Assembly (NCBI GenBank): GCA_001429255.1
Contig: LMJI01000001.1
Coordinates: 2,278,310-2,342,309, forward strand
From: Cellulomonas sp. Root930
GTDB lineage: Bacteria > Actinomycetota > Actinomycetes > Actinomycetales > Cellulomonadaceae
Direction: 5' to 3'
Length of the DNA stretch: 64,000 bases
Made by a program: the position numbers and the translations under genes. The notes beneath the pieces are model-generated. The model had not been told where the DNA came from and did no database searches. It saw nothing but the letters and a program-made list of their open reading frames with translations. Numbering within the stretch: the first letter of the stretch is position 1; each line of letters begins with the position of its first letter. Positions 42,813-52,901 of this stretch are shown here, in pieces.

Positions 42813-42937
42813 CTGGAACGCGACAGCGACGTCCCGCGGGCTCCTCCAGCTCCGTGACGCACGACGCGGCCGCGGCTAGAGCAGAGGACGACCGGCCCCG
42901 GCGACGTCGACGGCGGCCCACGAGAGACGAGACACGA

Positions 42938-44569
42938 GTGGCGCAGGCGCAGCCCGAGACGGACCCGCAGTGGTGGCGTGGCGCGGTGATCTACCAGGTG
43001 TACCCGCGCAGCTTCGCCGACGGGAACGGCGACGGCACCGGCGACCTGGCGGGCCTGCGGTCGCGGCTGCCGTACCTGCGGGACCTCGGCGTCGACGCGA
43101 TCTGGGTGACCCCCTGGTACGTCTCCCCGCTCGCGGACGGTGGCTACGACGTCGCCGACTACCGCGCGATCGACCCCGCCTTCGGCACCCTCGAGGAGGC
43201 CGAGCTGCTCATCAGCGAGGCCCTCGGGCTGGGCATCCGGACCATCATCGACGTGGTCCCCAACCACGTCTCGGACCAGCACGAGTGGTTCCAGGCCGCG
43301 CTGGCCGCCGGACCGGGTTCCCCGGAGCGCGAGCGGTTCTGGTTCCACCCCGGCAAGGGCGAGCACGGCGAGCAGATCCCGACCGGCTGGGTCTCCGACT
43401 TCCAGGGCAACACCTGGACGCGGACCACCGACCCGGACGGCACCCCCGGCGAGTGGTACCTGCACCTCTTCGCGCCGCAGCAGCCGGACGTCAACTGGTC
43501 GCACCCGGACGTCGTCGCGGAGTTCGAGGCGGTGCTCCGGTTCTGGTTCGACCGCGGTGTCGCGGGCATCCGGATCGACTCGGCCGCCCTGCTGGTCAAG
43601 GACCCGGAGCTGCCGGAGGTCCCCGTGCACCCGGGCCCGGGGGAGCACCCGCACGTGGACCGGGACGAGCTGCACGACGTCTACCGCGGCTGGCGCGCCG
43701 TCGCCGACTCCTACGAGGGCACCCGCGTCCTCGTCGGCGAGGTCTGGCTCCAGGACAAGGCGCGCTTCGCGCAGTACCTGCGCCCCGACGAGATGCACAC
43801 CGCGTTCAACTTCGACTTCATGGCGCGGCCCTGGGACGCCAAGCAGCTGCGCGAGTCGATCGACATCACGCTCGCCGCGCACGGCCCCGTCGGAGCGCCG
43901 GCCACCTGGGTGCTCTCCAACCACGACGTCACGCGGCCGGTCACCCGGTACGGGCGCGAGGACACGTCGTTCGCGTTCACGGCCAAGCGCTTCGGCACCC
44001 CCACGGACCTGACCGTCGGGCTGCGTCGAGCGCGTGCGGCCGCCCTGCTCACGGCCGCCCTGCCCGGCTCGCTGTACATCTACCAGGGCGACGAGCTGGG
44101 CCTGCCCGAGGTCGAGGACCTCCCGCTGGACCTCCTGCAGGACCCCATGCACTTCCGTTCCGAGGGCGTCGACCCCGGCCGGGACGGCTGCCGCGTGCCG
44201 CTGCCCTGGGCGGGGACCGCCGCCCCCTACGGATTCGGGTCCGCCGGGTCGTGGCTCCCGCAGCCCACGGCCTGGGCTGACCTGACCGTCACGGCACAGG
44301 AGGCCGACCCGGCGTCGACCCTGCGCCTGTACCGCGACCTCCTGGCGATCCGCCGGGCCGAGCCCGCGCTGGGCGACGGCCCGATGACGTGGATCGACTC
44401 CGTCGACGACGTGCTCGCGTTCGCCCGTGGCGACCTCGTGTGCGTCGTCAACCTCGGCGACGAGCCCGTCGCCCTGCCCACCCCCACCGAGCTCCTGCTC
44501 TCGAGCGCCCCGCTCGAGGCAGGTCTGCTGCCGCGCGACACCGCCGCGTGGCTGCGCACCCCCGCCTGA
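42938..44569 (+). CDS. GH13 alpha-glucosidase
   Basis: The 543-residue cytoplasmic GH13 enzyme starts VIYQVYPRSFADGNGDGTGD. Conserved regions are DVVPNHVS, GIRIDSAALL (nucleophile Asp), VLVGEVWL (acid/base Glu) and LSNHDVTRP (third Asp). YQGDELGLPEVEDLP marks the alpha-glucosidase/oligo-1,6-glucosidase branch. No signal peptide is present. It should hydrolyse imported maltose-type sugars. The GTG at 42938 begins the conserved region; in-frame upstream residues are Arg-rich and implausible. The ABC importer genes follow. Confidence 0.88.
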   Translation: MAQAQPETDPQWWRGAVIYQVYPRSFADGNGDGTGDLAGLRSRLPYLRDLGVDAIWVTPWYVSPLADGGYDVADYRAIDPAFGTLEEAELLISEALGLGIRTIIDVVPNHVSDQHEWFQAALAAGPGSPERERFWFHPGKGEHGEQIPTGWVSDFQGNTWTRTTDPDGTPGEWYLHLFAPQQPDVNWSHPDVVAEFEAVLRFWFDRGVAGIRIDSAALLVKDPELPEVPVHPGPGEHPHVDRDELHDVYRGWRAVADSYEGTRVLVGEVWLQDKARFAQYLRPDEMHTAFNFDFMARPWDAKQLRESIDITLAAHGPVGAPATWVLSNHDVTRPVTRYGREDTSFAFTAKRFGTPTDLTVGLRRARAAALLTAALPGSLYIYQGDELGLPEVEDLPLDLLQDPMHFRSEGVDPGRDGCRVPLPWAGTAAPYGFGSAGSWLPQPTAWADLTVTAQEADPASTLRLYRDLLAIRRAEPALGDGPMTWIDSVDDVLAFARGDLVCVVNLGDEPVALPTPTELLLSSAPLEAGLLPRDTAAWLRTPA

Positions 44570-44662
44570 CCCGACCGCACCACCCGCACACGCACCACCC
44601 CTGAACACAACTGATCGCGACCTGGCACCCCGTCCGGCGCGTTCCCTCACGAAGGAGTGACG

Positions 44663-46039
44663 ATGAGGTCCTCACGCACCACCGCGCTGGCCATGGCCGG
44701 TGTGCTCTCGCTCGGCCTGCTGGCCGCGTGCAGCACCGACGACGACCCCTCGGCCGGCGAGTCCGCCGACGGCAAGGTCACCCTCGAGGTCGCCGGGCTC
44801 CAGCCCGGTGCCGAGACCGACGCCGTCGCGGCGCTCGACGCACGCGTCAAGGAGTTCGAGGCGAAGTACCCCGACATCGACATCCAGCCGCAGGAGTACA
44901 ACTGGCTCGCGTCCACGTTCTCCGCGCAGCTGGCCGGCGGCACGCTGCCCAACGTGTTCGAGATCCCGCTGACCGACGCCAAGACCCTCCTCGAGAACGG
45001 CCAGCTGGCCGACATCGACGAGCAGTTCCAGTCCCTCGACTACGCGGGTGACTTCAACACGACGCTGCTCGACGCCGGCACCGGCGACGACGGCAAGGTC
45101 TACGCGATCCCCGCCAAGTCGATCTACGGCGTCGCGCTGCACTACAACCGCAACCTGTTCGAGCAGGCCGGCCTCGACCCCGACAAGCCGCCGACGACGT
45201 GGGACGAGGTCCGCGAGTACGCCAAGACGATCCACGACGCCACCGGCGTCGCGGGCTACGCGACGATGGCGCTCGACAACGCCGGCGGGTGGCAGCTGGC
45301 CGCCGCGGCCAACTCGCGCGGCGGCGTCATCCAGGAGCAGGACGGCGACAAGTACGTCGCCACGCTGGACGACCCCGCGGTCAAGGAGCACCTGCAGTGG
45401 CTGCACGACCTCCGTTTCGAGGACGACTCGATCCTGCCCCGCACCGACCTGGGCTGGGGTGAGATCAACGAGGCGTTCGCGGGTGGCCAGCTGGCCATGT
45501 ACACGTCCGGCTCGGACGTCTACAACGCGCTCGTCGAGAACAACGGGCTCACCGAGGACTGGGGCTACGGCCTCACCGCGATCCCGACGTCGAACGGCGG
45601 TGGCGCCCTCACCGGCGGCACGCTCGCCGCGGTGACCAAGGAGTCGACGGACGCCCAGAAGGACGCCGCGATCAAGTGGATCGACTTCTGGTACCTGACC
45701 AAGATGCTCGACCAGGACCAGGCGGTGGCCGACGCCAAGCTCCGCAACGAGGAGGGCCAGGCGGTGGGCACCCCGGTGCTCCCGATCTTCAGCCAGGAGC
45801 AGTACGAGACGTCGCTCGAGTGGGTCAAGGACTACATCAACGTCCCGCTCGAGAACATGGTGGGCTACACGGACGTCATGTTCACGCAGCCCAGCGTCGG
45901 TGAGATCAGCGCGTCCACCCAGGACACCTATGCGCTGCTCTTCCCGATCGTCCAGGCGGTCCTCACCGACGCGGACGCGGACATCGACGACCTGCTCGAG
46001 ACGGCGAACACCCAGGGTCAGGCTCTGCTCGACCAGTGA
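44663..46039 (+). CDS. Sugar ABC transporter substrate-binding lipoprotein
   Basis: The 458-residue family 1 solute-binding lipoprotein has lipobox LLAAC at about residue 23, then LEVAGLQPGAETDAVAALDA. Further features are KYPDIDIQPQEYNW, YAIPAKSIYGVALHYNRNLF and WQLAAAANSRGGVI. Its place after a GH13 glucosidase suggests maltose or another alpha-glucoside. AAGGAG lies 5 nt before the ATG at 44663. A strong hairpin separates it from the permease genes. Confidence 0.9.
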   Translation: MRSSRTTALAMAGVLSLGLLAACSTDDDPSAGESADGKVTLEVAGLQPGAETDAVAALDARVKEFEAKYPDIDIQPQEYNWLASTFSAQLAGGTLPNVFEIPLTDAKTLLENGQLADIDEQFQSLDYAGDFNTTLLDAGTGDDGKVYAIPAKSIYGVALHYNRNLFEQAGLDPDKPPTTWDEVREYAKTIHDATGVAGYATMALDNAGGWQLAAAANSRGGVIQEQDGDKYVATLDDPAVKEHLQWLHDLRFEDDSILPRTDLGWGEINEAFAGGQLAMYTSGSDVYNALVENNGLTEDWGYGLTAIPTSNGGGALTGGTLAAVTKESTDAQKDAAIKWIDFWYLTKMLDQDQAVADAKLRNEEGQAVGTPVLPIFSQEQYETSLEWVKDYINVPLENMVGYTDVMFTQPSVGEISASTQDTYALLFPIVQAVLTDADADIDDLLETANTQGQALLDQ

Positions 46040-46045
46040 CGTCGT

Positions 46046-46081
46046 GACGGTGCCCGGCCGGTCCGCCGGCCGGGCACCGTC
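46046..46081 (+). terminator. Intercistronic stem-loop after the binding-protein gene
   Basis: A perfect 16-bp stem with a TCCG tetraloop starts 7 bp after the stop codon, before the permease genes. It could end part of the transcription or protect the upstream mRNA, giving more binding protein than permease. An analogous hairpin lies at 60054-60088. Confidence 0.8.
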
Positions 46082-46117
46082 GCACGGGCTTCCCGCACCC
46101 CCGAGAGAAGGCTCCTG

Positions 46118-47056
46118 ATGACCACGGACGACGTCGTCCTCGCGCCCGCGCGCCCCAGACGCGCCGGCACCCCCCTCACCTGGGTGCGGGGCGGTGGGCT
46201 GAGCGCCCTGGTGTTCGCCCTGCCCCTGCTCGTGATCTTCGGCGTGTTCTCCTGGCTGCCGATCGTCCGCGCGGTGGTGATGAGCTTCCAGAAGACGAAC
46301 CTCATCACCACGTCGTGGGTGGGTCTGCAGAACTTCCAGAACGTGTTCGCCGACCCGTTGCTGCCCGTCGCGACGCGCAACACCCTGTGGTTCGCGCTGC
46401 TGGCCCTCGTCTTCGGCTACCCGATCCCGCTCGTCGCCGCCGTGCTCATGCGCGAGGTGCGGCGGGCGAAGGGCCTGTACTCGGCTCTGGCGTACCTGCC
46501 GGTCGTCGTGCCGCCCGTCGTGGCCGTCCTGCTCTGGAAGTTCTTCTACGACCCGCGACCCGAGGGCGTGTTCAACACGATCCTCGGCTGGGTCGGCATC
46601 CCGCCCCAACCGTGGTTGCAGAGCATGACGATGGCGATGCCGTCGCTCGTGCTCGAGGCCACCTGGGCGGCCGCCGGCGGCACGGTGATCATCTACCTCG
46701 CGGCGCTGACCGCGGTCCCGCCCGAGCTGTACGACGCCGCCGAGGTGGACGGCGCAGGCGTCTGGCGCAAGGTCTGGCACGTGCTGCTCCCGCAGCTGCG
46801 CGGGGTCCTGTTCATCACGCTGATCCTGCAGATCATCGGGACCGCGCAGGTGTTCCTCGAGCCCTACCTGTTCACCGGCGGTGGCCCGGCCAACGCCACG
46901 GTGACCATCCTCCTGCTCATCTACCGCTATGCGTTCGGCAACAGCCTCGGCGGCAACTACGGCGAGGCCACCGCGCTCAGCCTGCTCCTCGCGGTGTTCC
47001 TGGCCGTGATGTCCCTCGTGTACTTCCGCCTGACCCGCCGTTGGAGCACCTCGTGA
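46118..47056 (+). CDS. Sugar ABC transporter permease (MalF type)
   Basis: The 312-residue permease has about six helices and the EAA loop DAAEVDGAGVWRKVWHVLLP near residue 215. Typical are VFSWLPIVRAVVMSFQKTNL after helix 1 and AQVFLEPYLFTGGGPANAT. It overlaps the next permease gene by 4 bp. No ATPase gene follows. AGAAGG lies 8 nt before the ATG. Confidence 0.9.
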   Translation: MTTDDVVLAPARPRRAGTPLTWVRGGGLSALVFALPLLVIFGVFSWLPIVRAVVMSFQKTNLITTSWVGLQNFQNVFADPLLPVATRNTLWFALLALVFGYPIPLVAAVLMREVRRAKGLYSALAYLPVVVPPVVAVLLWKFFYDPRPEGVFNTILGWVGIPPQPWLQSMTMAMPSLVLEATWAAAGGTVIIYLAALTAVPPELYDAAEVDGAGVWRKVWHVLLPQLRGVLFITLILQIIGTAQVFLEPYLFTGGGPANATVTILLLIYRYAFGNSLGGNYGEATALSLLLAVFLAVMSLVYFRLTRRWSTS

Positions 47057-48066
47057 CGACGACCTCTCCCATCCCGCCCACGACGCCGCCCCCGGTGCTC
47101 GGCACCGAGCCCGCCGAGGTGCCGGTCCTGCCGGGCGCCGAGCTGGTCCGCTCGACGAGGGCACGCCGAGCCTCGTCGGCCGACGAGGGCGAGGACCGCA
47201 GCGCGGTCTCCGTCTCCGACTGGCGCCGACCGTCCGTGAAGTGGTCGCTCGGCACCACGCACTGGCTGCTCCTGGTGCTCCTGGTGGTGTGGTGCGTCGG
47301 CCCGATCCTGCTGCTGGCCAAGTTCGCCGTGACGCCGACGCAGGACATCCTGCGCACCCCGCTGGCGGTGTTCCCGAACGGCATCGAGTGGTCCAACCTC
47401 AGCCAGGCGTGGAACGACGTCCAGGTCAGCAAGTACTTCGTCAACACGATCGTGCTCGCGGCCGGGGCCTGGTTCTGCCAGATCGTCGTCGCGACGACCG
47501 GCGGGTACCTGCTCTCGGTGCTGCGTCCCCGGTACGCCCGCGTGCTGCAGGCGGCGGTCCTGGCCACCCTGTTCGTGCCCGCGGTGGTCCTCCTGGTCCC
47601 GCTGTACCTGACGGTGCTCGACACGCCGGTGTTCCACACGTCGCTCGTCAACTCGTTCTGGGGCGTGTGGCTGCCGGCCGGTGCGAGCGCGTTCAACGTG
47701 GTGCTGGTCCAGCGGTTCTTCGACAACCTGCCGCGCGAGATCTTCGAGGCCGCCCGGGTGGACGGTGCCGGGCCGTTCCGGCTGTTCTGGTCGATCGTGC
47801 TGCCCATGAGCAAGCCGATCCTCGGGGTGGTGTCGATCTTCGCCGTCATCGCGTCGTGGAAGGACTTCCTCTGGCCGCTGCTCGTCCTGCGCAACCCGGA
47901 CCTGCAGCCCCTGTCGGTCCGGCTCCCGTCCATCGAGGCGACCACCGACAAGGGCGTCCTCATGGCGGCGCTCGCCATCTCGACGCTCATCCCGATCGTC
48001 CTGTTCCTCGTGTTCCAGCGCATGTTCCTGCGCGGAGCAGGGCTCGGAGGGGCGGTCAAGGGCTGA
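47053..48066 (+). CDS. Sugar ABC transporter permease (MalG type)
   Basis: The 337-residue permease has a 60-residue Pro/Thr/charged N-terminal extension, then six helices and the EAA loop EAARVDGAGPFRLFWSIVLP. It ends in the GLGGAVKG tail usual for MalG-like actinobacterial permeases. GTG start overlapping the upstream stop. The transporter must borrow an ATPase from elsewhere, presumably an MsiK-type protein. Confidence 0.9.
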   Translation: MTTTSPIPPTTPPPVLGTEPAEVPVLPGAELVRSTRARRASSADEGEDRSAVSVSDWRRPSVKWSLGTTHWLLLVLLVVWCVGPILLLAKFAVTPTQDILRTPLAVFPNGIEWSNLSQAWNDVQVSKYFVNTIVLAAGAWFCQIVVATTGGYLLSVLRPRYARVLQAAVLATLFVPAVVLLVPLYLTVLDTPVFHTSLVNSFWGVWLPAGASAFNVVLVQRFFDNLPREIFEAARVDGAGPFRLFWSIVLPMSKPILGVVSIFAVIASWKDFLWPLLVLRNPDLQPLSVRLPSIEATTDKGVLMAALAISTLIPIVLFLVFQRMFLRGAGLGGAVKG

Positions 48067-48159
48067 GCGGCAGGTTCTGATAGCGCGTGCGGTCAAGATC
48101 ACGGTCCGTGGGGCCCGCTCACCGCGAAGGGTGCCGACCCCCGGTGGGATGATCGTCCG

Positions 48160-49377
48160 GTGGCCCCCGACACCGCCGTGAGCACCCTGACGTCCTCGAC
48201 CGACCGCAGCGCCGTCGCCCCGTACGACGCGCTGCTGCTCTTCTCGTTCGGGGGTCCGGACGGCCCCGACGACGTGCTGCCGTTCCTGCGCAACGTCACC
48301 CGGGGCAAGAACATCCCCGACGAGCGTCTGGCGGTCGTGGCCGAGCACTATCACCACTTCGGCGGCGCCAGCCCGATCAACGGCCAGAACCTCGCGCTGC
48401 AGAAGGCGCTCACCGAGGAGCTCGCCCGGCGCGGCCTCGACCTGCCGGTGGTGTGGGGCAACCGCAACTGGGAGCCGTACACGCGGGACGCCCTGTCGGC
48501 GGCCTACTCGGACGGTGCGCGTCGCATGGTCGCGGTCGTGACCAGCGCGTACTCGTCGTACTCCGGCTGCCGGCAGTACCGGGAGAACCTCTGGGCGTCG
48601 CTCGACGAGCTCGGTGCCGACGTCGGCCTCGGCGAGGGCGAGCACCCGCTGGTCGTGGACAAGGTGCGGTCCTACTTCAACCACCCCGGGTTCGTGCAGG
48701 CGAACGTCGACGCGGTGACCGAGGCGTTCGCGTCGATCGACCGTGACGCCCGCCTGGTGTTCGTCACCCACTCCATCCCGGACACGATGGAGGAGGCCTC
48801 GCAGGTGTCGGGGGCGTCGTACTCGGCGCAGCACCTCGACGTCGCCGCGACGGTCGCCGCCGCGGTCGAGGAGCGCCTCGGGCGCCCGGTGACCTGGGAC
48901 CTCGCGTACTGCTCGCGGTCGGGCCCGCCCAGCCAGCCGTGGCTGGAGCCCGACGTCAACGACCACCTCGCGGCGCTGGCGGCGGACGGGGTCGAGGCGG
49001 TCGTGCTCTCGCCGATCGGCTTCGTCTCCGACCACATGGAGGTCGCGTTCGACCTCGACACCGAGGCGTTGGCGACGGCGGCCGAGCTGGGCATGGTCGC
49101 CGTCCGCGCGGACAGCGTCGGTACCCGCGAGCCGTTCGTGCGCGGGCTCGTCGACCTCGTCCTGGAGCGTGCCGCGCTGGCCCGGGAGGCGGACGCGACG
49201 GGCGCGCACCCGGTCACGGCCGACCTCGTCGCGGACGCCGCCGCGCGGCCCGTGGCCGAGGCGACGGCCGGTGACCTGCCGCCCTACCGGTCCGTCTGCC
49301 GACCGGGCTGCTGCCAGATGCGCGCCGGCGAACCCACCGGCATCCCCGCCGCCTGCTCGACCGACCCCTGGTCCTGA
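48160..49377 (+). CDS. cpfC: Coproporphyrin III ferrochelatase
   Basis: The 405-residue ferrochelatase inserts Fe2+ into coproporphyrin III in the actinobacterial haem route. Marks: [60 protein letters not shown] (catalytic His), [13 protein letters not shown] (conserved Glu). The Cys in YSGCRQY and the C-terminal CRPGCC could hold the 2Fe-2S cluster found in such enzymes. GATGAT ends 6 nt before the GTG, so a leaderless start is possible. chdC follows after 23 bp. Confidence 0.92.
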   Translation: MAPDTAVSTLTSSTDRSAVAPYDALLLFSFGGPDGPDDVLPFLRNVTRGKNIPDERLAVVAEHYHHFGGASPINGQNLALQKALTEELARRGLDLPVVWGNRNWEPYTRDALSAAYSDGARRMVAVVTSAYSSYSGCRQYRENLWASLDELGADVGLGEGEHPLVVDKVRSYFNHPGFVQANVDAVTEAFASIDRDARLVFVTHSIPDTMEEASQVSGASYSAQHLDVAATVAAAVEERLGRPVTWDLAYCSRSGPPSQPWLEPDVNDHLAALAADGVEAVVLSPIGFVSDHMEVAFDLDTEALATAAELGMVAVRADSVGTREPFVRGLVDLVLERAALAREADATGAHPVTADLVADAAARPVAEATAGDLPPYRSVCRPGCCQMRAGEPTGIPAACSTDPWS

Positions 49378-49400
49378 CCACACCCCTGGAGCACCCTGCG

Positions 49401-50093
49401 ATGACGCACGACCCCGAGGCCCTCAACGCCACCGTCCGGTACACCATGTGGACCGTGTTCGCCCTTGAAGAGGTGCTGCCCGAGGACGACGACGAGCGCG
49501 CCGAGCTGATCACCGCCGCCCAGGCCGCGGTCGCCGCCGACGGGCTCGTGGTCCGCGGCTGGTACGACGTCGCGGGCCTGCGGGCGGACGCCGACCTCAT
49601 GGTCTGGTGGCACGCGGAGACGGTCGAGGAGGTGCAGGGCGCCTACCAGCGGCTGCGCGCCAGCGACCTCGGCCGGCACCTGCTGCCCGTGTGGTCCGTG
49701 GTCGGCCTGCACCGGCCGGCGGAGTTCAACCGCGCCCACGTCCCCGCGTTCCTGGCGGGCGAGCCGGCGGGCGACTACATGACCGTCTACCCGTTCGTGC
49801 GGTCCTACGACTGGTACGTGCTCCCCGAGGACGACCGCCGACGCATGCTCGTCGAGCACGGTCAGGCCGCCCGCGGGTACGCCGACGTCCGCGCGAACAC
49901 CGTCTCGGCCTTCGCGCTCGGTGACTACGAGTGGATCCTCGCGTTCGAGGCGCCCGAGCTGCACCGCATCGTCGACCTCATGCGGGACCTGCGGGCCACG
50001 GACGCGCGCCTGCACGTCCGCGAGGAGGTGCCGTTCTACACCGGCCCGCGAGTGACGCTGGAGACCTGGGCGGACCGCCAGCCCCGCGGGTGA
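49401..50093 (+). CDS. chdC: Coproheme decarboxylase (chlorite dismutase family)
   Basis: The 230-residue HemQ/ChdC decarboxylates Fe-coproporphyrin to haem b with peroxide, directly following CpfC in the pathway. Marks: [44 protein letters not shown] with the reactive Tyr, [12 protein letters not shown] with the proximal His, and [16 protein letters not shown]. Cotranscription with cpfC is likely. Confidence 0.92.
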   Translation: MTHDPEALNATVRYTMWTVFALEEVLPEDDDERAELITAAQAAVAADGLVVRGWYDVAGLRADADLMVWWHAETVEEVQGAYQRLRASDLGRHLLPVWSVVGLHRPAEFNRAHVPAFLAGEPAGDYMTVYPFVRSYDWYVLPEDDRRRMLVEHGQAARGYADVRANTVSAFALGDYEWILAFEAPELHRIVDLMRDLRATDARLHVREEVPFYTGPRVTLETWADRQPRG

Positions 50094-50105
50094 CATCATC
50101 GGGGG

Positions 50106-50462
50106 ATGGTGGAGCTGGCAGGTACCTGGCGGTTCACGGCGCTCGAGGGCGCGCAGGTCGAGGGTCGACGGCGCGCGACCCCGTGGCTGACCTTCGACGG
50201 TGACGGGCAGGTGTTCGGCCTGGCCGGGGTCAACCGCGTGCGCGGCACGTGGGTGCTGGACGGGGACACGCTGACGTTCGGCCCGGTCGTGTCCACGCTC
50301 ATGGCGGGACCGCCGGACGCGATGGCCTGCGAGCAGCAGGTGCTCCGGCTGCTCGGCGAGCCCGCGACCGTGTCGGCCCCCGACGGCGACACCCTGGTGC
50401 TGGACGGCGTCGCCCCCGCCCGGCTGGTCCGGGACCCGCACGCCGCCGACCAGCAGGTCTAG
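50106..50462 (+). CDS. META-domain protein (HslJ-like)
   Basis: The 118-residue protein is a single META domain: LAGTWRFTALEGAQVEG, LTFDGDGQVFGLAGVNRVRG and STLMAGPPDAMACEQQVLRLL. No signal peptide is seen, unlike HslJ of E. coli. Its function is unknown. It lies 12 bp after chdC and overlaps the convergent luciferase-like gene by 4 bp. Confidence 0.78.
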   Translation: MVELAGTWRFTALEGAQVEGRRRATPWLTFDGDGQVFGLAGVNRVRGTWVLDGDTLTFGPVVSTLMAGPPDAMACEQQVLRLLGEPATVSAPDGDTLVLDGVAPARLVRDPHAADQQV

Positions 50463-51511
50463 GCGGGCACGACCACCGAGGGCCAGTGTGCGGCCACCTG
50501 CTCGAGCGTGTGCAGGCGGGTCGCCACGTCGTAGGGGGTCCCCGTGATCATCAGCTCGTCGGCACCCGTGCGCTCCACCAGGGCGGCCAGCTCGTCGACG
50601 GCCCGGTCGGCGGTCGTGGCCACCTGGGTGCCCGGGACGCGGGCGAAGAAGTCCGCGGCGGCGGCCGGGTCCAGCGCGGCGAGCTCCCGGGCGGCGTCCT
50701 CGGGGGAGACGATCGGCCCGAGCGGCCGCCCGGTGCGCAGCGACAGGGCCATGACGCGGCTGGGGCCCGCGAGGTAGTGCGCCTCGTCGTCGGAGTCGGC
50801 GACCAGCACGGAGGCCGAGACCATGAGCCGCGGGGCGTCCAGCACGGGTGACGGCCGGAACGCGCGGCGGTAGGCGTCGGCGGCCTGCAGCGTGTGGCCC
50901 GTGTTGAAGTGGTGGGCGTAGCTGAAGGGCAGGCCGAGCGACCCGGCCAGCTCGGCGCTGAACGAGCTGGACCCGAGCAGCCAGACCTGTGGCGTCGAGG
51001 TCGCCGACGGGGTCGCCGACAGCCGCGTGGCCCGCAGCGAGGGGGCGCGGCCGGGCAGCTGCTGCCCGAGCAGGGCGAGGACGTCGATCACCTCGGCCGG
51101 GAAGTCGTCGGCACCGAGGCCCTCGACCGTGCGCCGCAGGGCAGCCGCGGTCATGGGGTCGGCGCCGGGTGCACGGCCGATGCCGAGGTCGATGCGGCCG
51201 GGATGGAGGGCCTCGAGCATCGCGAACTGCTCGGCGACGACGAGCGTCGGGTGGTTGGGCAGCATGACCCCGCCGGACCCGACGCGGATGCGGTCGGTCG
51301 CCGCCGCGAGGTGCGCCAGCAGCACCCCGGGGGACGTGGACGCGACCGCGGGCATCGCGTGGTGCTCGGCCACCCAGAACCGCGCGTAGCCGGCGGCGTC
51401 GGCGGCACGGGCGAGCGCGGTGGTCGCGGCGAGCGCCTCGCCGGACGACTGGCCGACGGCGACCGGGGAGGTGTCGAGCACGGACAGGGGCACGGGGTTC
51501 GGACGAGTCAC
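50459..51511 (-). CDS. LLM-class flavin-dependent oxidoreductase (MsnO8 type)
   Basis: The 350-residue bacterial luciferase-like TIM barrel has PLSVLDTSPVAVGQSSGEAL, RFWVAEHHAMPAVASTSPGV, RIRVGSGGVMLPNHPTLVVA and IDLGIGRAPGADP, all matching the MsnO8 subgroup that uses F420 or FMN. The substrate is unknown. The GTG at 51511 is chosen as the first start before the conserved PLSVLD. The glutamate dehydrogenase gene ends 38 bp upstream, so both may share a transcript. Confidence 0.88.
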   Translation of the reverse strand: MTRPNPVPLSVLDTSPVAVGQSSGEALAATTALARAADAAGYARFWVAEHHAMPAVASTSPGVLLAHLAAATDRIRVGSGGVMLPNHPTLVVAEQFAMLEALHPGRIDLGIGRAPGADPMTAAALRRTVEGLGADDFPAEVIDVLALLGQQLPGRAPSLRATRLSATPSATSTPQVWLLGSSSFSAELAGSLGLPFSYAHHFNTGHTLQAADAYRRAFRPSPVLDAPRLMVSASVLVADSDDEAHYLAGPSRVMALSLRTGRPLGPIVSPEDAARELAALDPAAAADFFARVPGTQVATTADRAVDELAALVERTGADELMITGTPYDVATRLHTLEQVAAHWPSVVVPA

Positions 51512-51549
51512 CTCGTTCGCAACACCCGCGCCCCTGCCCGTACTCCCGA

Positions 51550-52821
51550 TCAGGGGTAGAGGCCGCGGATCTGGTGCGCCTCGGCCACGCGCCGGACGCC
51601 GATCGTCAGGGCCGCGTCGCGCAGGGAGATGCCCTCCGCGCCCGCCACGGCGGCGACCGCCCGGTGGGCCGTGACCATGCGGTGCTCGAGACGGTCCTCG
51701 ATCTCCTGCTCCGTCCACCAGTACGCCTGGTTGGCCTGCACCCACTCGAAGTACGACACGACGACGCCGCCGGCGTTCGCGAGGATGTCCGGCACCACGA
51801 CGATGCCCCGCTCGGCGAGCACCCGGTCGCCCTCGTGCGTCGTGGGCCCGTTGGCGGCCTCGACCACCCAGCGGGCCTTGACGCGACCGGCCGCCTCGGC
51901 GTCCAGCACACCCTCGACGGCCGCGGGGATGAGCACGTCGACGTCGAGCGCGAGCAGCGCGGCGTTGTCGATGGGGGAGCCTCCGTCGAACCCGGTCACC
52001 GTGCCGGTGCGCTCGACGTGCCGCATCAGCGCGACGACGTCGAGGCCGTCGGTGTCCATGACGCCGCCCTGCTCGTCGCTGACCGCGACCACCCGGGAGC
52101 CGGCGTCGTGCAGGAACCGCGCGGCGTGCGAGCCGACCTTGCCGAAGCCCTGCACGGCCGCGCTGACCTCGTGGAGCTTCACGCCCGCGTCCCCGAGGGC
52201 GGCGGCCGCGCAGTGCACGACGCCGCGGGAGGTGGCGGTCGCGCGTCCGAGCGAACCACCGACGGCCAGGGGCTTGCCGGTGGTCACCGCGGGGATCGTG
52301 TAGCCGCGGTTGACCGAGTACGTGTCCATGACCCAGGCCATGGTCTGCTCGTTGGTGCCGATGTCCGGCGCCATGATGTCCCGCTCGGGGCCGATGATCG
52401 GCATGATCTCGCTGGTGTAGCGCCGGGTCACGCGCTCGAGCTCCGCCTGGGAGTACTGCCGCGGGTCGATGGTGACGCCGCCCTTGGCGCCGCCGTACGG
52501 GACGTCGACGACCGCGCACTTCCAGGTCATCCACATGGCGAGCGCCCGGACCTCGTCGACGTCGACGCCGGACGAGTAGCGCAGCCCGCCCTTGCCCGGG
52601 CCGCGGGAGATGTTGTGCTGCACGCGGTACCCGGTGAAGAGCTCGATCTCGCCGTCGTCCCGTCGGAGGGGGACGGCGACGTTCATCTCGCGCCGGGGTG
52701 TGGCGAGCATGCGGTGGAGCCCCTCGGTGTAGCCGAGGATCTCGACGGCACCGGCAAGCTGTGCCTTGGCGGTGGCGAGGGGCGTGGTCTGCTGCGGGGT
52801 CTCCGCTGTGAGGTTCGTCAC
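51550..52821 (-). CDS. gdhA: Glutamate dehydrogenase
   Basis: The 423-residue enzyme interconverts glutamate and 2-oxoglutarate plus ammonium. Substrate Lys residues sit in RGPGKGGLRYSS and MTWKCAVVDVPYGGAKGG; GPERDIMAPDIGTNEQTMAW and the NAD motif VQGFGKVGSHAARFL follow. ILANAGGVVVSYFEWVQAN closes the active site. The length fits the small hexameric class. GTG start with GGGGGG upstream. It can assimilate ammonium from the nitrate pathway or degrade glutamate made by PutA. Confidence 0.92.
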   Translation of the reverse strand: MTNLTAETPQQTTPLATAKAQLAGAVEILGYTEGLHRMLATPRREMNVAVPLRRDDGEIELFTGYRVQHNISRGPGKGGLRYSSGVDVDEVRALAMWMTWKCAVVDVPYGGAKGGVTIDPRQYSQAELERVTRRYTSEIMPIIGPERDIMAPDIGTNEQTMAWVMDTYSVNRGYTIPAVTTGKPLAVGGSLGRATATSRGVVHCAAAALGDAGVKLHEVSAAVQGFGKVGSHAARFLHDAGSRVVAVSDEQGGVMDTDGLDVVALMRHVERTGTVTGFDGGSPIDNAALLALDVDVLIPAAVEGVLDAEAAGRVKARWVVEAANGPTTHEGDRVLAERGIVVVPDILANAGGVVVSYFEWVQANQAYWWTEQEIEDRLEHRMVTAHRAVAAVAGAEGISLRDAALTIGVRRVAEAHQIRGLYP

Positions 52822-52901
52822 GCCCCCCACCTTGTCACCGCCTGGCTCCGGCGCACGGCAGGCCCGAGGGGCGAGCCGCGCGTGTCCGTACCGCGGGCAG
52901 C